From contig JAEXPQ010000299.1 in assembly GCA_023446735.1 (NCBI GenBank), positions 1 to 26,873 of the forward strand: a stretch of DNA of 26,873 nt, read 5' to 3'. Below the pieces are notes generated by a model. That model had not been told where the DNA came from. It saw nothing but the letters and a program-made list of their open reading frames with translations, and ran no database searches. The position numbers and the translations under genes were made by a program. The stretch comes from Verrucomicrobiota bacterium. Lineage in GTDB: Bacteria; Verrucomicrobiota; Verrucomicrobiia; Opitutales; Opitutaceae. Shown in pieces: positions 15,889 through 24,009 of this stretch (within the stretch, counting starts at the first letter, position 1; the number at the start of each line of letters is the position of its first letter).

Positions 15889-17985
15889 ATGCCCCGTCTC
15901 TCGTTCCGATTCGTCCTGCTTTGCCTCGCCGCGCCGCTGTGGGCGCTGATCGCCCCCGCCGCCCCGAAGTGGCACACCCTGCAGGCCCCGCACTGCCTGA
16001 TCGTCTCCCAACTCGGCGAACGCGAGACGCGAGCGTGGGCGACCGAGTTCGAGCAGTTCACCGCCGCGTTGCGCACCAAGATCCTCGTCGACGAGGCCTT
16101 TCTCCCGCCGCTGACCGTGGTGCTCTTCGCCGACCAGGGGCAGTTCGGCCCCTACTGCCCCCGCGACGACCGGGGCAAGAAGCGCGAGATTGCCGGCGTC
16201 TTCGCCTCCCGCGACACGTGGGGCGCCATCGGCCTGGCCAACGGCTTCTCGGACGAGTCCACCCGCCACACCGTGCTGCACGAGGCCACCCATTGGCACG
16301 TCTCCGCAACCCGCACCGAGATGCCGCTCTGGCTCAACGAGGGTTTCGCCGAGGCGTTCTCGACCTTCAAGGCGAAGAAGGACCACGGGCTGCTCGGCGA
16401 GCCGATCCCGTACCACCTTCCGACCCTGCGCGGCGAGCAGTGGGTGTCGTTGTTCCAGCTCATGCTGACCTCGGGCGGCGACCGCCTCTACACCGACAGC
16501 AAACGCAACCACCTCTTCTACGCTCAGTCCTGGATTTTCGCGCACAAACTGCTCTTCGAGAATCCCGCCAAGGGCCACGAGATCCTCAATCGTTTCTACC
16601 GGGAGCGCGTACGCGGCGCCGACCAGCTCGCGGCATTCCGCACCGCCTTCGGCCAGGAGCTCGAAGCGGTGCAGGACGAGCTCGAGCGCTATGTGCGCAA
16701 CGGCCGTTTCACCTTCGAGAAGCTGCCCTTCCCCGCCGAGGCCAAGATCACCGCCGCCTTCACCCCGGCCCCCCCACTCGCCGTCGAGACCGCCCTCGCC
16801 CGACTCGCCATCGGCACCCAGCGCCGCGAACTCGCCCGCCAACACCTCGACCGCGCCCGAGCCATCGCACCGGAGGATCTCGCCGCCCACGAGCTGCTCA
16901 CGCGCCTCGAACTCGAGTCGGACAACAAACCCGCCGCCGTCGCCGCCGCCGAGAAGGCCCTCGCGCTCGGCAGCCGCGACGCCTGGATGCACCTCACCGT
17001 CGCCCAGGAGCTCTGGCGCCGCCAGGCCGACCGCGGCACGCTCGACACCGCGGCCCGCACCATCGTCGGCCACTACGTCCAGGCGGTCGCGCTCCAACCC
17101 AAGCTCCGCCACGCCTACCTCTCGATCGCGGGTCTCGCCCCGCTGTTGCCCGCCGTCACCGCCGACGATGCCAAAGTCCTCGGCGCCGGTTACCGCATCT
17201 TCCCCGACGAGCCGTGGCTGCTGGTCGGCCTCGCGGCGGTTCTCCACAAGGGCAACAACCCCGCCGAGGCCGATCGCTTCATCGGCCTCGCCCTCGCCCG
17301 TCCCGAACTGCTCAACCAGGAGCAACGGACCGAGGCCGAACGCCTGCGCGTGCGCTGGCAGGCCGAACCGCTGGAGAAGAGCATCGAGGCCCTCGCCAAG
17401 GAACGCCGTTTCGGCGAGGCCCTCGCCGAATACGACAAACTCCTCGCGCTCCCGCTTCCCCTCCCAGTCCGCAAGAACTACGAAAACCGGCAGGCCGCCC
17501 TGCGTTTCGGCGCCGCCATCGCCGACGCCCACGCTGCCGCGCAGGAGGGGCGCGCGAGCGAAGCCGCCGGCCAGCTCGAGAATCTCCTCGCCCAACCCAA
17601 CCTCTCGCCCCGCGACCGCGCCCAGGCCGGCAAACTGCTCGAAAACATCCGCAACCGGTCCGACCAGGAAGCGCGCCGGGAGCGGCGGGCCCTCGTCGAG
17701 GGACATCTCCGCAACGCCCGCTTCGAGGAGGCGATCGCCGAATACGACCGCTGGATCGCCGAGTGTCCCGAAGGGTTCGAACGCACCGCACTGGAGCGGG
17801 AACGCGAGAACGCCCGCTTCTTCCAGGAGTTGGCCGGTGTGCATGCCGCCGAGGAGGCGGGCAGGGCCGCCGACGCCAAACGCCTGCTCGACGAACTCTG
17901 CACGCGGCGCGAGCTCACCCCGCAGCAGCGCCACATCGTCGACGAAATCGACGCCCACCTTCGCCGCCTGCTGGCGAAATCGTAA
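15889..17985 (+). CDS. Exported gluzincin-like metallopeptidase with C-terminal helical repeats
   Basis: 698 residues from ATG at 15889, which begins a signal peptide (FVLLCLAAPLWALIAPAA); an in-frame GTG at 15841 adds 16 residues without a better signal. About residues 30-260 resemble the peptidase MA / DUF1570 group. The zinc-binding HEATH motif is at 131-135, and the third ligand is probably Glu151 in LNEGFAEAF. About 280-690 are alpha-helical, alanine-rich repeats of TPR type (for example RLAIGTQRRELARQHLDRA and a repeated FxEAxAEYDxx pattern near 518 and 620). Such proteins are periplasmic and their substrates are mostly unknown. The gene starts 166 bp from the divergent orphan regulator and is followed after 46 bp by the VOC gene, a probable operon. 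Confidence 0.86.
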   Translation: MPRLSFRFVLLCLAAPLWALIAPAAPKWHTLQAPHCLIVSQLGERETRAWATEFEQFTAALRTKILVDEAFLPPLTVVLFADQGQFGPYCPRDDRGKKREIAGVFASRDTWGAIGLANGFSDESTRHTVLHEATHWHVSATRTEMPLWLNEGFAEAFSTFKAKKDHGLLGEPIPYHLPTLRGEQWVSLFQLMLTSGGDRLYTDSKRNHLFYAQSWIFAHKLLFENPAKGHEILNRFYRERVRGADQLAAFRTAFGQELEAVQDELERYVRNGRFTFEKLPFPAEAKITAAFTPAPPLAVETALARLAIGTQRRELARQHLDRARAIAPEDLAAHELLTRLELESDNKPAAVAAAEKALALGSRDAWMHLTVAQELWRRQADRGTLDTAARTIVGHYVQAVALQPKLRHAYLSIAGLAPLLPAVTADDAKVLGAGYRIFPDEPWLLVGLAAVLHKGNNPAEADRFIGLALARPELLNQEQRTEAERLRVRWQAEPLEKSIEALAKERRFGEALAEYDKLLALPLPLPVRKNYENRQAALRFGAAIADAHAAAQEGRASEAAGQLENLLAQPNLSPRDRAQAGKLLENIRNRSDQEARRERRALVEGHLRNARFEEAIAEYDRWIAECPEGFERTALERERENARFFQELAGVHAAEEAGRAADAKRLLDELCTRRELTPQQRHIVDEIDAHLRRLLAKS

Positions 17986-18031
17986 TCTCGTCTCCATCAA
18001 CCCACCACCCATCCGCAAACCTGACCACCCC

Positions 18032-18421
18032 ATGAAATTCGAACACTTCGCCCTCAACGTCCCCGCCCCGCGCGAGATGGCGCTCTGGTACGCCGAGCAC
18101 CTCGAGTTCAAGATCCTCCGCGCCAACGACACCGGCTCCCTCGCCCACTTCCTGGGCGACGACACCGGCCGCGTCTTCTTCGAGATCTACCGCAACCCGT
18201 CGGCTCCGATTCCCGACTACGCTGAGCAGGCGCCGCTCACGTTCCACTTCGCCGTCTTCAGCCCCGACGCCAAGGCGCTCCGCGCCCATCTCGTCGCCGC
18301 CGGCGCCACGCTGCTCACCGAGGAAACCCTCGCCGACGGCTCCGTGCTCGTGATGCTGCGCGACCCGTGGGGCGTCGCCCTGCAGATCTGCCAGCGCGCC
18401 AAACCCTTCCCGGGTTTCTAG
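18032..18421 (+). CDS. Small VOC (glyoxalase/dioxygenase fold) protein
   Basis: 129 residues forming one vicinal-oxygen-chelate unit of two beta-alpha-beta-beta-beta modules: FEHFALNV opens the first and LTFHFAVFS the second. Likely metal ligands are His5, Glu51, His72 and position 118, where the usual Glu is Gln (VALQIC). Loss of that Glu could mean weaker metal binding, a different metal, or a non-enzymatic binding role. VOC proteins of this size include glyoxalase I-like enzymes, dioxygenases and antibiotic-binding proteins; none can be selected here. The protein is cytoplasmic with no signal peptide. It lies 46 bp after the exported peptidase, so co-transcription is likely, but a shared function is not evident. 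Confidence 0.88.
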   Translation: MKFEHFALNVPAPREMALWYAEHLEFKILRANDTGSLAHFLGDDTGRVFFEIYRNPSAPIPDYAEQAPLTFHFAVFSPDAKALRAHLVAAGATLLTEETLADGSVLVMLRDPWGVALQICQRAKPFPGF

Positions 18422-18451
18422 CCCGTCCCCCTGACTCCTGCCCCGGCGCCG

Positions 18452-18530
18452 GTTCAGAGTTCAGGGTTCGGAGTTCGGGACACCAGACGGGAAGTTTTGG
18501 GTTTCGGGTAGCGGAAGCGTTTCGCTTCCG
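18452..18530. repeat. GTTCRGN heptads leading into a GGAAGCG hairpin
   Basis: Four units in exact 7-base register at 18452-18479 (GTTCAGA, GTTCAGG, GTTCGGA, GTTCGGG) are followed by TTTTGGG and TTTCGGG, then TAG and a perfect hairpin: CGGAAGCG (18512-18519), loop TTT, CGCTTCCG (18523-18530), then ATCCG. The word order matches 7722-7832 read on the opposite strand, so the two are copies of one composite element in opposite orientation. Confidence 0.78.
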
Positions 18531-18584
18531 ATCCGCCGAGCGCTGCCTTCTCCTCGTTCTCTCGCTTCCGCCGCCTCCTGCGCC

Positions 18585-18633
18585 GTTCAGGATTCAGGGT
18601 TCAATGTTCAGTGTTCAGTGTTCAGTGTTCGGA
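18585..18633. repeat. Seven-unit GTTCAGN heptamer array
   Basis: Seven consecutive 7-base units begin at 18585: GTTCAGG, ATTCAGG, GTTCAAT, then GTTCAGT three times, then GTTCGGA. The three identical central units suggest recent slippage or expansion. The array ends 47 bases before the ATG at 18681, so it lies in the probable promoter or 5' leader of the large LamG gene and could affect its expression. Confidence 0.8.
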
Positions 18634-18680
18634 TCCCGCCCATCCACCGCCCACTGCCCTGCGCCGCCCCCCTCCGGCCC

Positions 18681-21600
18681 ATGTTGTCACTCCGCCCTTC
18701 CGCCTCCCGCGCCCTCGTCGCCACCACACTCGCCGCCGCGCTCGGCGCTCCGTTCGGCCTGCAGGCGCGGTCCGTCGAGCCCGGTCTGCTCTTCCACCTC
18801 TCCGCCGACCACGGCACCACCGCCGACTACTCCGCCGCCGGCGCGCCCGAGCCGACCTTCGTCGACGAGGTCGACGTGATTCCCGATGGCGCGCGCGGCC
18901 GCGCTCTGCGCTGCCACGACACCCAGCGCCTGGCGTGGCGCGCGCCGGGCCACGTGTACGCCCGGCGCGGCACCGTGTCGTTTTTCTGGCGCGCCCGCAC
19001 CCCGCTCGGCCCCACGGCGTTCCCGCTCTTCCGGATCGCTTTCGCCGACCACTCGAGCTGGGACATGGTCTTCCTCCGGCTCGACTACAACGGCCGAGGC
19101 TTCGACGCCTTCGTCACCGACACCGGTCTCGCCCGCATCCGTGTTTCCACCACTATCGCGCCGCGGCCCGCGCCCGAGGCATGGACGCACCTGGCCTTCG
19201 CCTGGGACGAGGACGTCGGCGTGCGCCTCTATGTCGACGGGCGCCTCGTCGCCGCCACGGATCAGGCCGCGAACCTCGATGCCGGGCTCGACCAGTTCGG
19301 CCCACACTCGCGCCTGATCAGTCCGCACAACGTCCAGAGCGACTACAACTTCATCCGCGGCGGCGACCTCGACGAGCTCCGCCTCCATGACCGCATGCTC
19401 GATGCCGCCGCCGTCGCCGCTCTCGCCGGCCACGCGCCCGCCGCGCCGTCGCCCCTGCCGGCGTCCCCCGCCACCGCGACCGCCGCCCTTCGTCCTCAAC
19501 TTCCAACCTCGACGCGTCCGCCGCTCTTGCCGCCGTCGCTGCCCGCCCCCGCCACCGTCGTGCGCAAGGTCGAGATCCACGACGCCCACGACCTCGGCCG
19601 GTGGTGGTGGAAGGCCTGCGACGGCATCCGCGAGACCACCTGGCCCGGCGTCTACAACCGCTCGCGGCTCCCCGGCCGCACCGACTACTTCGTGCTGCCC
19701 GACTGGGATTGCTACGTGGAGTCCGGCCGCGCCGTGACATTCACCCTGCCCGCCGAGCCGGTAAACCATCTCGAGATCACCGGCCCAGCCGCCGGCACGC
19801 TGCGCCACCTCCCCGCGGCACCCGCGCCCGACGCTTGCGGTAGGGTCGGACCTTGCGTCCGGACCGCCGCCGCCGGTGTGGGGGCGGTGACGCCCGGGGG
19901 CTCGCGGTCCGCCGGCCCCACCCTCCTTGAGCGCAACTCCGGCGCCGAGAAGACCGTCCACCGGCTCGGCGCACCGCTGGTCGGCGGCGCGCTGCGCTTC
20001 GAAAACGCGGAGCCAGAGACGCCCCTCGCGGAGTTCGCCGCGTACCATGTCGCCCCGGGGACCGAGCCAGCCGGCCGCCCCTCGCTCGCCTACCGCATCG
20101 CGTTCGCCGCCCCCGCCGATCCGGCCACGAAGCCGTTGCGCGATTTCATCGCCGGCCGCCACCCGGCCGGTGAACGCGCCCTGGTGACGGCGGTCCCGGC
20201 GAACAGCCCCGTGCCGCCCGGCCCCGGGCCGACGCTCGGCGGACTGCCGTTCCTCCACGTCGCCATCCCGCCGGTCGCCGAGGACCCCGCCTACAACCTC
20301 GCACAGATCGACGGCGCGCTCGACGGCATCGCGCTCGATCTGCCAACGTTCGGCACATCGGCCCCGGTCGCGCTCACCATCCGCGTGAAGGATCCGCTCT
20401 GGCCCGCGCGCGATCTCGCCGACTTCAGCTGCACCGTCGCTCCGGACCGGGCGCACACACTCTGGCTCGACCTGCGCGACCGGTTGCTGCCCCCAGGGGC
20501 GCCGCTGTACCTCACGCTCGCCGCCTCGGCACCGCTCGATCCCTCCGCGCTCGCGCCCGGGATCCGGTTGGTCTTCAAGGCCGCGACCGCGGGCCGCGCC
20601 GAGCACACCGCCGATCGCTTCGCCCAGGTCCGCGACGCCTTCGCGATGTGGGTCGAGGAGCGTCCGCGCTCGCCCAAGTACGCGCTCTACCGGCGCCTCG
20701 TCGGCGACCTCCGCGACCTGCTGCGCGTCGAGCCCGCGCACTTCCACGGCCTCTGCTACGCCGCCGCGCTCGGGCTCGACACGCCGCGGCCGCCCTTCAC
20801 GCAGCCCAGGGCGCCGGCGGGAACCCCGCTCTGGGCCTTCCGCCAGACCGAGCTGCTCAAGCGTCTCCAGTATTTCGCCGATTGGTACGTCGATCACCGT
20901 CAGTCCGCCTTCGGCGACCTCGGCGGCGGGATCTCCGACGACACCGACCTCACCAACTGCTGGCCCGGCCTCGCCCTCATGGGCTGCGCGCCCGAGAAAC
21001 TCGCGGACTCCGTCGCACGCCTGCTCGAGGCGGCGTACGCCAACGGGATGTTCGACCGCGGGCTCTGCGCGATCCAGACCGACGAGCTCCACAGCTACGA
21101 GGAAGGACTCAACTGCCTCGGGCAGAATCTCATCCTCGCGCACGGCAGCCCCCGCCAACTGGAACGGGCGATGGAGACCACCCGCGCGCTCTTCACCCTC
21201 ACAGGCGTCAACGCGGCCGGCCACCGCCACCTGCGCTCCTCCTATTTCAGCGGTTCGACGCTCGCGACCGAAGGGGTGTGGGGCTGGGCGCGGCCCTACG
21301 GCTATTTGCAGTTCCAGATTCCGGCGTTGCTGGCCGACTACAACGGCTCGCCCGAGGCGCGACGCCTCGTGCAGGAGACGGCCGACGGCCTGCTCGCCCA
21401 CCGCCGTCGCGACGCCGCCGGCGAGTTCCATCTGCCCGCGGCGATCCATTTCGAAACCGACGCCGAGGCCGACGCCACCCGCAACTGGCTCCCGTGGCCG
21501 CTATTCTGGAACGCGTGGCAATGGACCGGCGACCGCCGCTACCTCGCGCCAGTCTTCGACCTCGGCGTGACCGGCGTGACCGAGCTCAACGCCAACGCCC

Positions 21601-22580
21601 TCGACCTGCTCGACCTCCGCGTCGAATGGGGCCCACGCCTGCTCGCCGGCGAACGCGGCCGCCCGGTGAACTTTCGCCGCATCGACCGTCGCGGCAGCGC
21701 CAACGGAGCCCCCACGGCCAAACGCCCGCCGCGGCCCGACCCGCACTTCGCGTGGCAGCTCACCGGTGACAAGACCCGCCTCGAGGAGCTCTACGCCGCG
21801 CAGCTGGAGTACTGCGCGCTCAACGAGTTCATCAACACCGAGGGCAGCCTCTGGATCGACCGTCCCGCCGTGCCGCTGGCGGAGATCCAGCGCGCCCGGC
21901 TCGGCGGCATCGCGCTGCTGCGCAACGCGCCGTTCCCCGGCCACGCCGTGAGCTGGCGCTTCGCCGCGCCGGCCCGCGCCGCCGATGTCGCGATCCTCGT
22001 CCCCCGCGCCACCGCGACCGAGCTCACCATCCTCGCCCACAACCTCTCCGCCGCACCGGTCCGGGCCGAGCTCACCGGCTGGGCCGTGGCCCCGGGAACG
22101 TGGACCGCAACCCAAGGCGTGGATACCGATGGCGACGACCGCGCCGACCGCGACCTGGCGGAGCGCACCGCGCCGTTCGGCCGGGCGCAGTCCCTCGACC
22201 TCGCGCTGCCGCCTCACGCGACCGCGGTGCTCACGTTGCGTCTCGCCACACCGGGCACGCCCTACTGGGCCCGTCCGGACCTCGGCCTCGACCCGCAGGA
22301 CATCGTCCGCGCGGCCGACACGCTCCAGGTGACCGTGCACAGCCTCGGCGCGGTCGCCGCTCCCCCCACCACGGTCGCGCTGCTCGATCCCGCCGGCCGC
22401 ACGGTCGCCACCGCAACCACGCCCCCGCTACCCGCGCCGATCGATCTCCATCCGAAGACCGCCACGGTGACGCTGCCGCTCCCGCCGGGGCTCGCCCCCG
22501 CCGGCTACACCGTCCGGATCGATCCCGCCTCGGTTCTCGAGGAGATTAGCCTTCGGAACAACGCGGTGCGGCTGGAGTAG
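18681..22580 (+). CDS. Large exported LamG/helical-toroid/CARDB-like protein
   Basis: 1299 residues from ATG at 18681; the start at 18618 lies in the heptad array and is unlikely. A signal peptide (ALVATTLAAALGAPFGLQA) comes first. About 33-255 is a LamG-like concanavalin fold (EAWTHLAFAWDEDVGVRLYVDGRLV). A Pro/Ala linker follows, then about 293-480 a beta-rich segment (WDCYVESGRAVTFTLP). About 650-1060 is a helical region with Trp/Tyr-rich motifs (FADWYVDHRQ, SDDTDLTNCWPGLALMG, WPLFWNAWQWTGDRRYLAP), resembling six-hairpin glycosidase toroids. About 1194-1299 resembles a CARDB adhesion domain. Residues 387-418 appear to be encoded by an inserted repeat (see its entry). Carbohydrate binding or cleavage is likely, but no family or catalytic residues could be assigned. 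It converges with the downstream minus-strand gene across 29 bp. Confidence 0.82.
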   Translation: MLSLRPSASRALVATTLAAALGAPFGLQARSVEPGLLFHLSADHGTTADYSAAGAPEPTFVDEVDVIPDGARGRALRCHDTQRLAWRAPGHVYARRGTVSFFWRARTPLGPTAFPLFRIAFADHSSWDMVFLRLDYNGRGFDAFVTDTGLARIRVSTTIAPRPAPEAWTHLAFAWDEDVGVRLYVDGRLVAATDQAANLDAGLDQFGPHSRLISPHNVQSDYNFIRGGDLDELRLHDRMLDAAAVAALAGHAPAAPSPLPASPATATAALRPQLPTSTRPPLLPPSLPAPATVVRKVEIHDAHDLGRWWWKACDGIRETTWPGVYNRSRLPGRTDYFVLPDWDCYVESGRAVTFTLPAEPVNHLEITGPAAGTLRHLPAAPAPDACGRVGPCVRTAAAGVGAVTPGGSRSAGPTLLERNSGAEKTVHRLGAPLVGGALRFENAEPETPLAEFAAYHVAPGTEPAGRPSLAYRIAFAAPADPATKPLRDFIAGRHPAGERALVTAVPANSPVPPGPGPTLGGLPFLHVAIPPVAEDPAYNLAQIDGALDGIALDLPTFGTSAPVALTIRVKDPLWPARDLADFSCTVAPDRAHTLWLDLRDRLLPPGAPLYLTLAASAPLDPSALAPGIRLVFKAATAGRAEHTADRFAQVRDAFAMWVEERPRSPKYALYRRLVGDLRDLLRVEPAHFHGLCYAAALGLDTPRPPFTQPRAPAGTPLWAFRQTELLKRLQYFADWYVDHRQSAFGDLGGGISDDTDLTNCWPGLALMGCAPEKLADSVARLLEAAYANGMFDRGLCAIQTDELHSYEEGLNCLGQNLILAHGSPRQLERAMETTRALFTLTGVNAAGHRHLRSSYFSGSTLATEGVWGWARPYGYLQFQIPALLADYNGSPEARRLVQETADGLLAHRRRDAAGEFHLPAAIHFETDAEADATRNWLPWPLFWNAWQWTGDRRYLAPVFDLGVTGVTELNANALDLLDLRVEWGPRLLAGERGRPVNFRRIDRRGSANGAPTAKRPPRPDPHFAWQLTGDKTRLEELYAAQLEYCALNEFINTEGSLWIDRPAVPLAEIQRARLGGIALLRNAPFPGHAVSWRFAAPARAADVAILVPRATATELTILAHNLSAAPVRAELTGWAVAPGTWTATQGVDTDGDDRADRDLAERTAPFGRAQSLDLALPPHATAVLTLRLATPGTPYWARPDLGLDPQDIVRAADTLQVTVHSLGAVAAPPTTVALLDPAGRTVATATTPPLPAPIDLHPKTATVTLPLPPGLAPAGYTVRIDPASVLEEISLRNNAVRLE
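19841..19935. repeat. Hairpin repeat apparently inserted in frame in the LamG gene
   Basis: TAG is followed by a hairpin at 19844-19865 (arms GGTCGGAC and GTCCGGACC, loop CTTGC, one bulged base), then a G/C-rich stretch where GGTGTGGGGGCGG can pair with CCGGCCCCACC further on. The first 25 bases match the outer bases, length, loop size and bulge position of the intergenic hairpin at 9171-9195. It encodes about 32 low-complexity residues (387-418; GRVGPCVRTAAAGVGAVTPG and onward) in the middle of an otherwise well-ordered domain, without breaking the frame. The right-hand limit is approximate. Confidence 0.6.
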
Positions 22581-22609
22581 CGCCACCGATTCCTCGCTAC
22601 ACGACGGCG

Positions 22610-23431
22610 TCACTCCCGCGGAGAGGTTTCCGTGCGCACGAGGAGGCGATTGAGCACCCACTCGACCAGCAGACCGGTCCGGCACGCCACGAGCGCATAC
22701 GCGCCGACCCCCGCCATGGCGCACGCCACCGCGAGCCGGTGGTAGGTCACGCGGATGCGAAGGAGCGTCCAGCGGAAGTCGTCGATCAGCACGTTCATGT
22801 CGCCACCTGCGTCGTCCTCGCCGCCGATCATCGTGCCGAGCGGCACCGGCTCCTGGCCCGCGTACACCCGATGCCAGAACGTGAAGCTCAGGAGGAAACA
22901 CGCCGCCGCGAGGAACAGCACGGGGTAGCGGCAGACGTCCCAGCGGAACTTCTCCGGCAGCTCGACGAAGAACAGCATCATCGCCAGCGCCGGCAGCACG
23001 AACTCGCCCGCCACGCCGCCGAACGAGAACCAGAACTGCTGCCGCGCCTCCGGCCAGCGCCACGTCATCCAGAACTGGAGTCCCGCCAGCGCGACCGCGA
23101 GCACCACGGGCCAGATCTTCCGCTCCCGCCAGCCGGCCACGGCCAGCACCGTCAGCAGGAACAGGACACCGAAGTACACGAAGTGGGAGAACTCCGGTTC
23201 GACGTTCGTCCACCCGAACGGCAGCGGCAGCGCGCGACGCCCGGTGAACCACGCCACCGTCGCGTGCCCGAACTCGTGCACCCACACCTGGAAGCCGCGC
23301 AACAGGAAGGAGAGCGGCGTGAGCGTGACCAGCCACGCCAGCGCGACGAGCACCGGCGGCGCGATCAGGTTCACGCGCCACCGCCGCGCCGCCTCCGCCG
23401 CGAACTCGTCGTCCTGCGTCGCTTCGTTCAT
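22610..23431 (-). CDS. Multi-pass membrane protein with HEFGH zinc-protease motif
   Basis: 273 residues from ATG at 23431 (MNEATQDDEF); a TTG three codons upstream is possible. Hydrophobic segments are at about 22-44, 86-103, 108-125, 140-160, 170-185 and 238-255. HEFGH at 52-56 fits the HExxH zinc site of M50 (site-2 protease-like) peptidases. The third ligand, usually an Asp in a later helix of M50 enzymes, could not be assigned. The protein is shorter than typical S2P enzymes and has no PDZ domain, so it may be a divergent M50 member. It would act in the membrane, perhaps on regulatory or signal-peptide substrates. It is convergent with the LamG gene, with only 29 bp between stops. Confidence 0.78.
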   Translation of the reverse strand: MNEATQDDEFAAEAARRWRVNLIAPPVLVALAWLVTLTPLSFLLRGFQVWVHEFGHATVAWFTGRRALPLPFGWTNVEPEFSHFVYFGVLFLLTVLAVAGWRERKIWPVVLAVALAGLQFWMTWRWPEARQQFWFSFGGVAGEFVLPALAMMLFFVELPEKFRWDVCRYPVLFLAAACFLLSFTFWHRVYAGQEPVPLGTMIGGEDDAGGDMNVLIDDFRWTLLRIRVTYHRLAVACAMAGVGAYALVACRTGLLVEWVLNRLLVRTETSPRE

Positions 23432-23475
23432 CGCCGCCAAACAAAGCCCCGGTCCGTCCCCGCTGCAATCTCGCC

Positions 23476-23531
23476 CTCGTCCGCCTTCTGCCGTCCGTCG
23501 TCTGCCATTCGTCGTCTGTCGTCCGTCCTCC
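23476..23531. repeat. Eight-unit GYCNTYY heptamer array
   Basis: Consecutive 7-base units include GCCTTCT, GCCGTCC, GTCGTCT, GCCATTC, GTCGTCT, GTCGTCC and GTCCTCC, preceded by CTCGTCC. Period and degeneracy match the GTTCAGN arrays, but the word is different. It lies just upstream of the minus-strand membrane protease start. Confidence 0.75.
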
Positions 23532-23629
23532 GGTCTGCCGCCGCCTCCACCCTTGCCCTCGCCGCCCTTCGTGTCTCAGCTTTCCCCGTTCGCCCCCACC
23601 CACCCGTAACACCCGCCCAGAAAAAGCGC

Positions 23630-23769
23630 CTCAGCGAGCGCGACATCCTCGACTACTTCACCTCCGCCACCCAGATCAGCCTCACCGCCACGACCGGCAC
23701 CCGCACCTTCGACTTCTCCCGCAAAGCGTCATCTCCGGGTACGGCCAAGAGGACACCGTCGCAGCATAA
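23630..23769 (+). pseudogene. Probable remnant of a type I restriction R subunit (helicase motif III)
   Basis: In the plus-strand frame starting at 23630 the translation reads LSERDILDYFTSATQISLTAT. This strongly resembles the 'WREILeYFssAtQIGLTATP' segment around helicase motif III of HsdR-like superfamily 2 proteins. After LTAT the match fades. Near 23720-23728 the sensible frame appears to shift, and the shifted frame reads VISGYGQEDTVAA before a stop at 23767. No ATPase Walker motifs, start or rest of the gene is present, and no HsdM or HsdS gene is nearby. This looks like the residue of a lost restriction system. The match is from memory of the family motif. Confidence 0.45.
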
Positions 23770-23947
23770 CCGTTCTTCAAATGATCAAGCGCATCAGGGC
23801 CCACCGCAACCGAGCGCGCCATCGCCAACCGAGAAGGGTGGATTCACCGGCCGACCGGATTGCCCGAAGCCAGATAAGCCTCGCAGGCTAGCCCGACTCT
23901 CCCAAGCAGGCCGGTATGCGCTGCCGCGAACCGATTCGAGCAGCCCC

Positions 23948-23989
23948 CTCGTCCGTCCTCTACCCTCCGTCGTCTGTCCTCCGACTTCC
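23948..23989. repeat. Six-unit GTCSTCY heptamer array
   Basis: Units in register from 23948 include CTCGTCC, GTCCTCT, ACCCTCC, GTCGTCT, GTCCTCC and GACTTCC. It is the same word family as the array at 23476-23531 and directly abuts the 20-bp palindrome at 23990. Confidence 0.7.
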
Positions 23990-24009
23990 GCATCCGCCGC
24001 GGCGGATGC
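23990..24009. repeat. 20-bp perfect palindrome next to a heptad array
   Basis: GCATCCGCCGCGGCGGATGC is its own reverse complement. It follows the heptads at 23948-23989 without a gap, the same heptads-then-hairpin order as at 18452-18530. It is 115 bp before the sensor kinase ATG. It could also be an operator for a dimeric protein. Confidence 0.65.

Noticed and set aside
14590..18165. Long open frame of 1191 codons on the minus strand
   Set aside because: It covers several well-supported genes on both strands and has low-complexity Glu/Gly/Val composition; a shadow of codon bias.
18585..18633. CRISPR array
   Set aside because: Units are 7 bases with no spacers, far from the 23-50 base repeats and similar-length spacers of CRISPR, and no cas gene is nearby.
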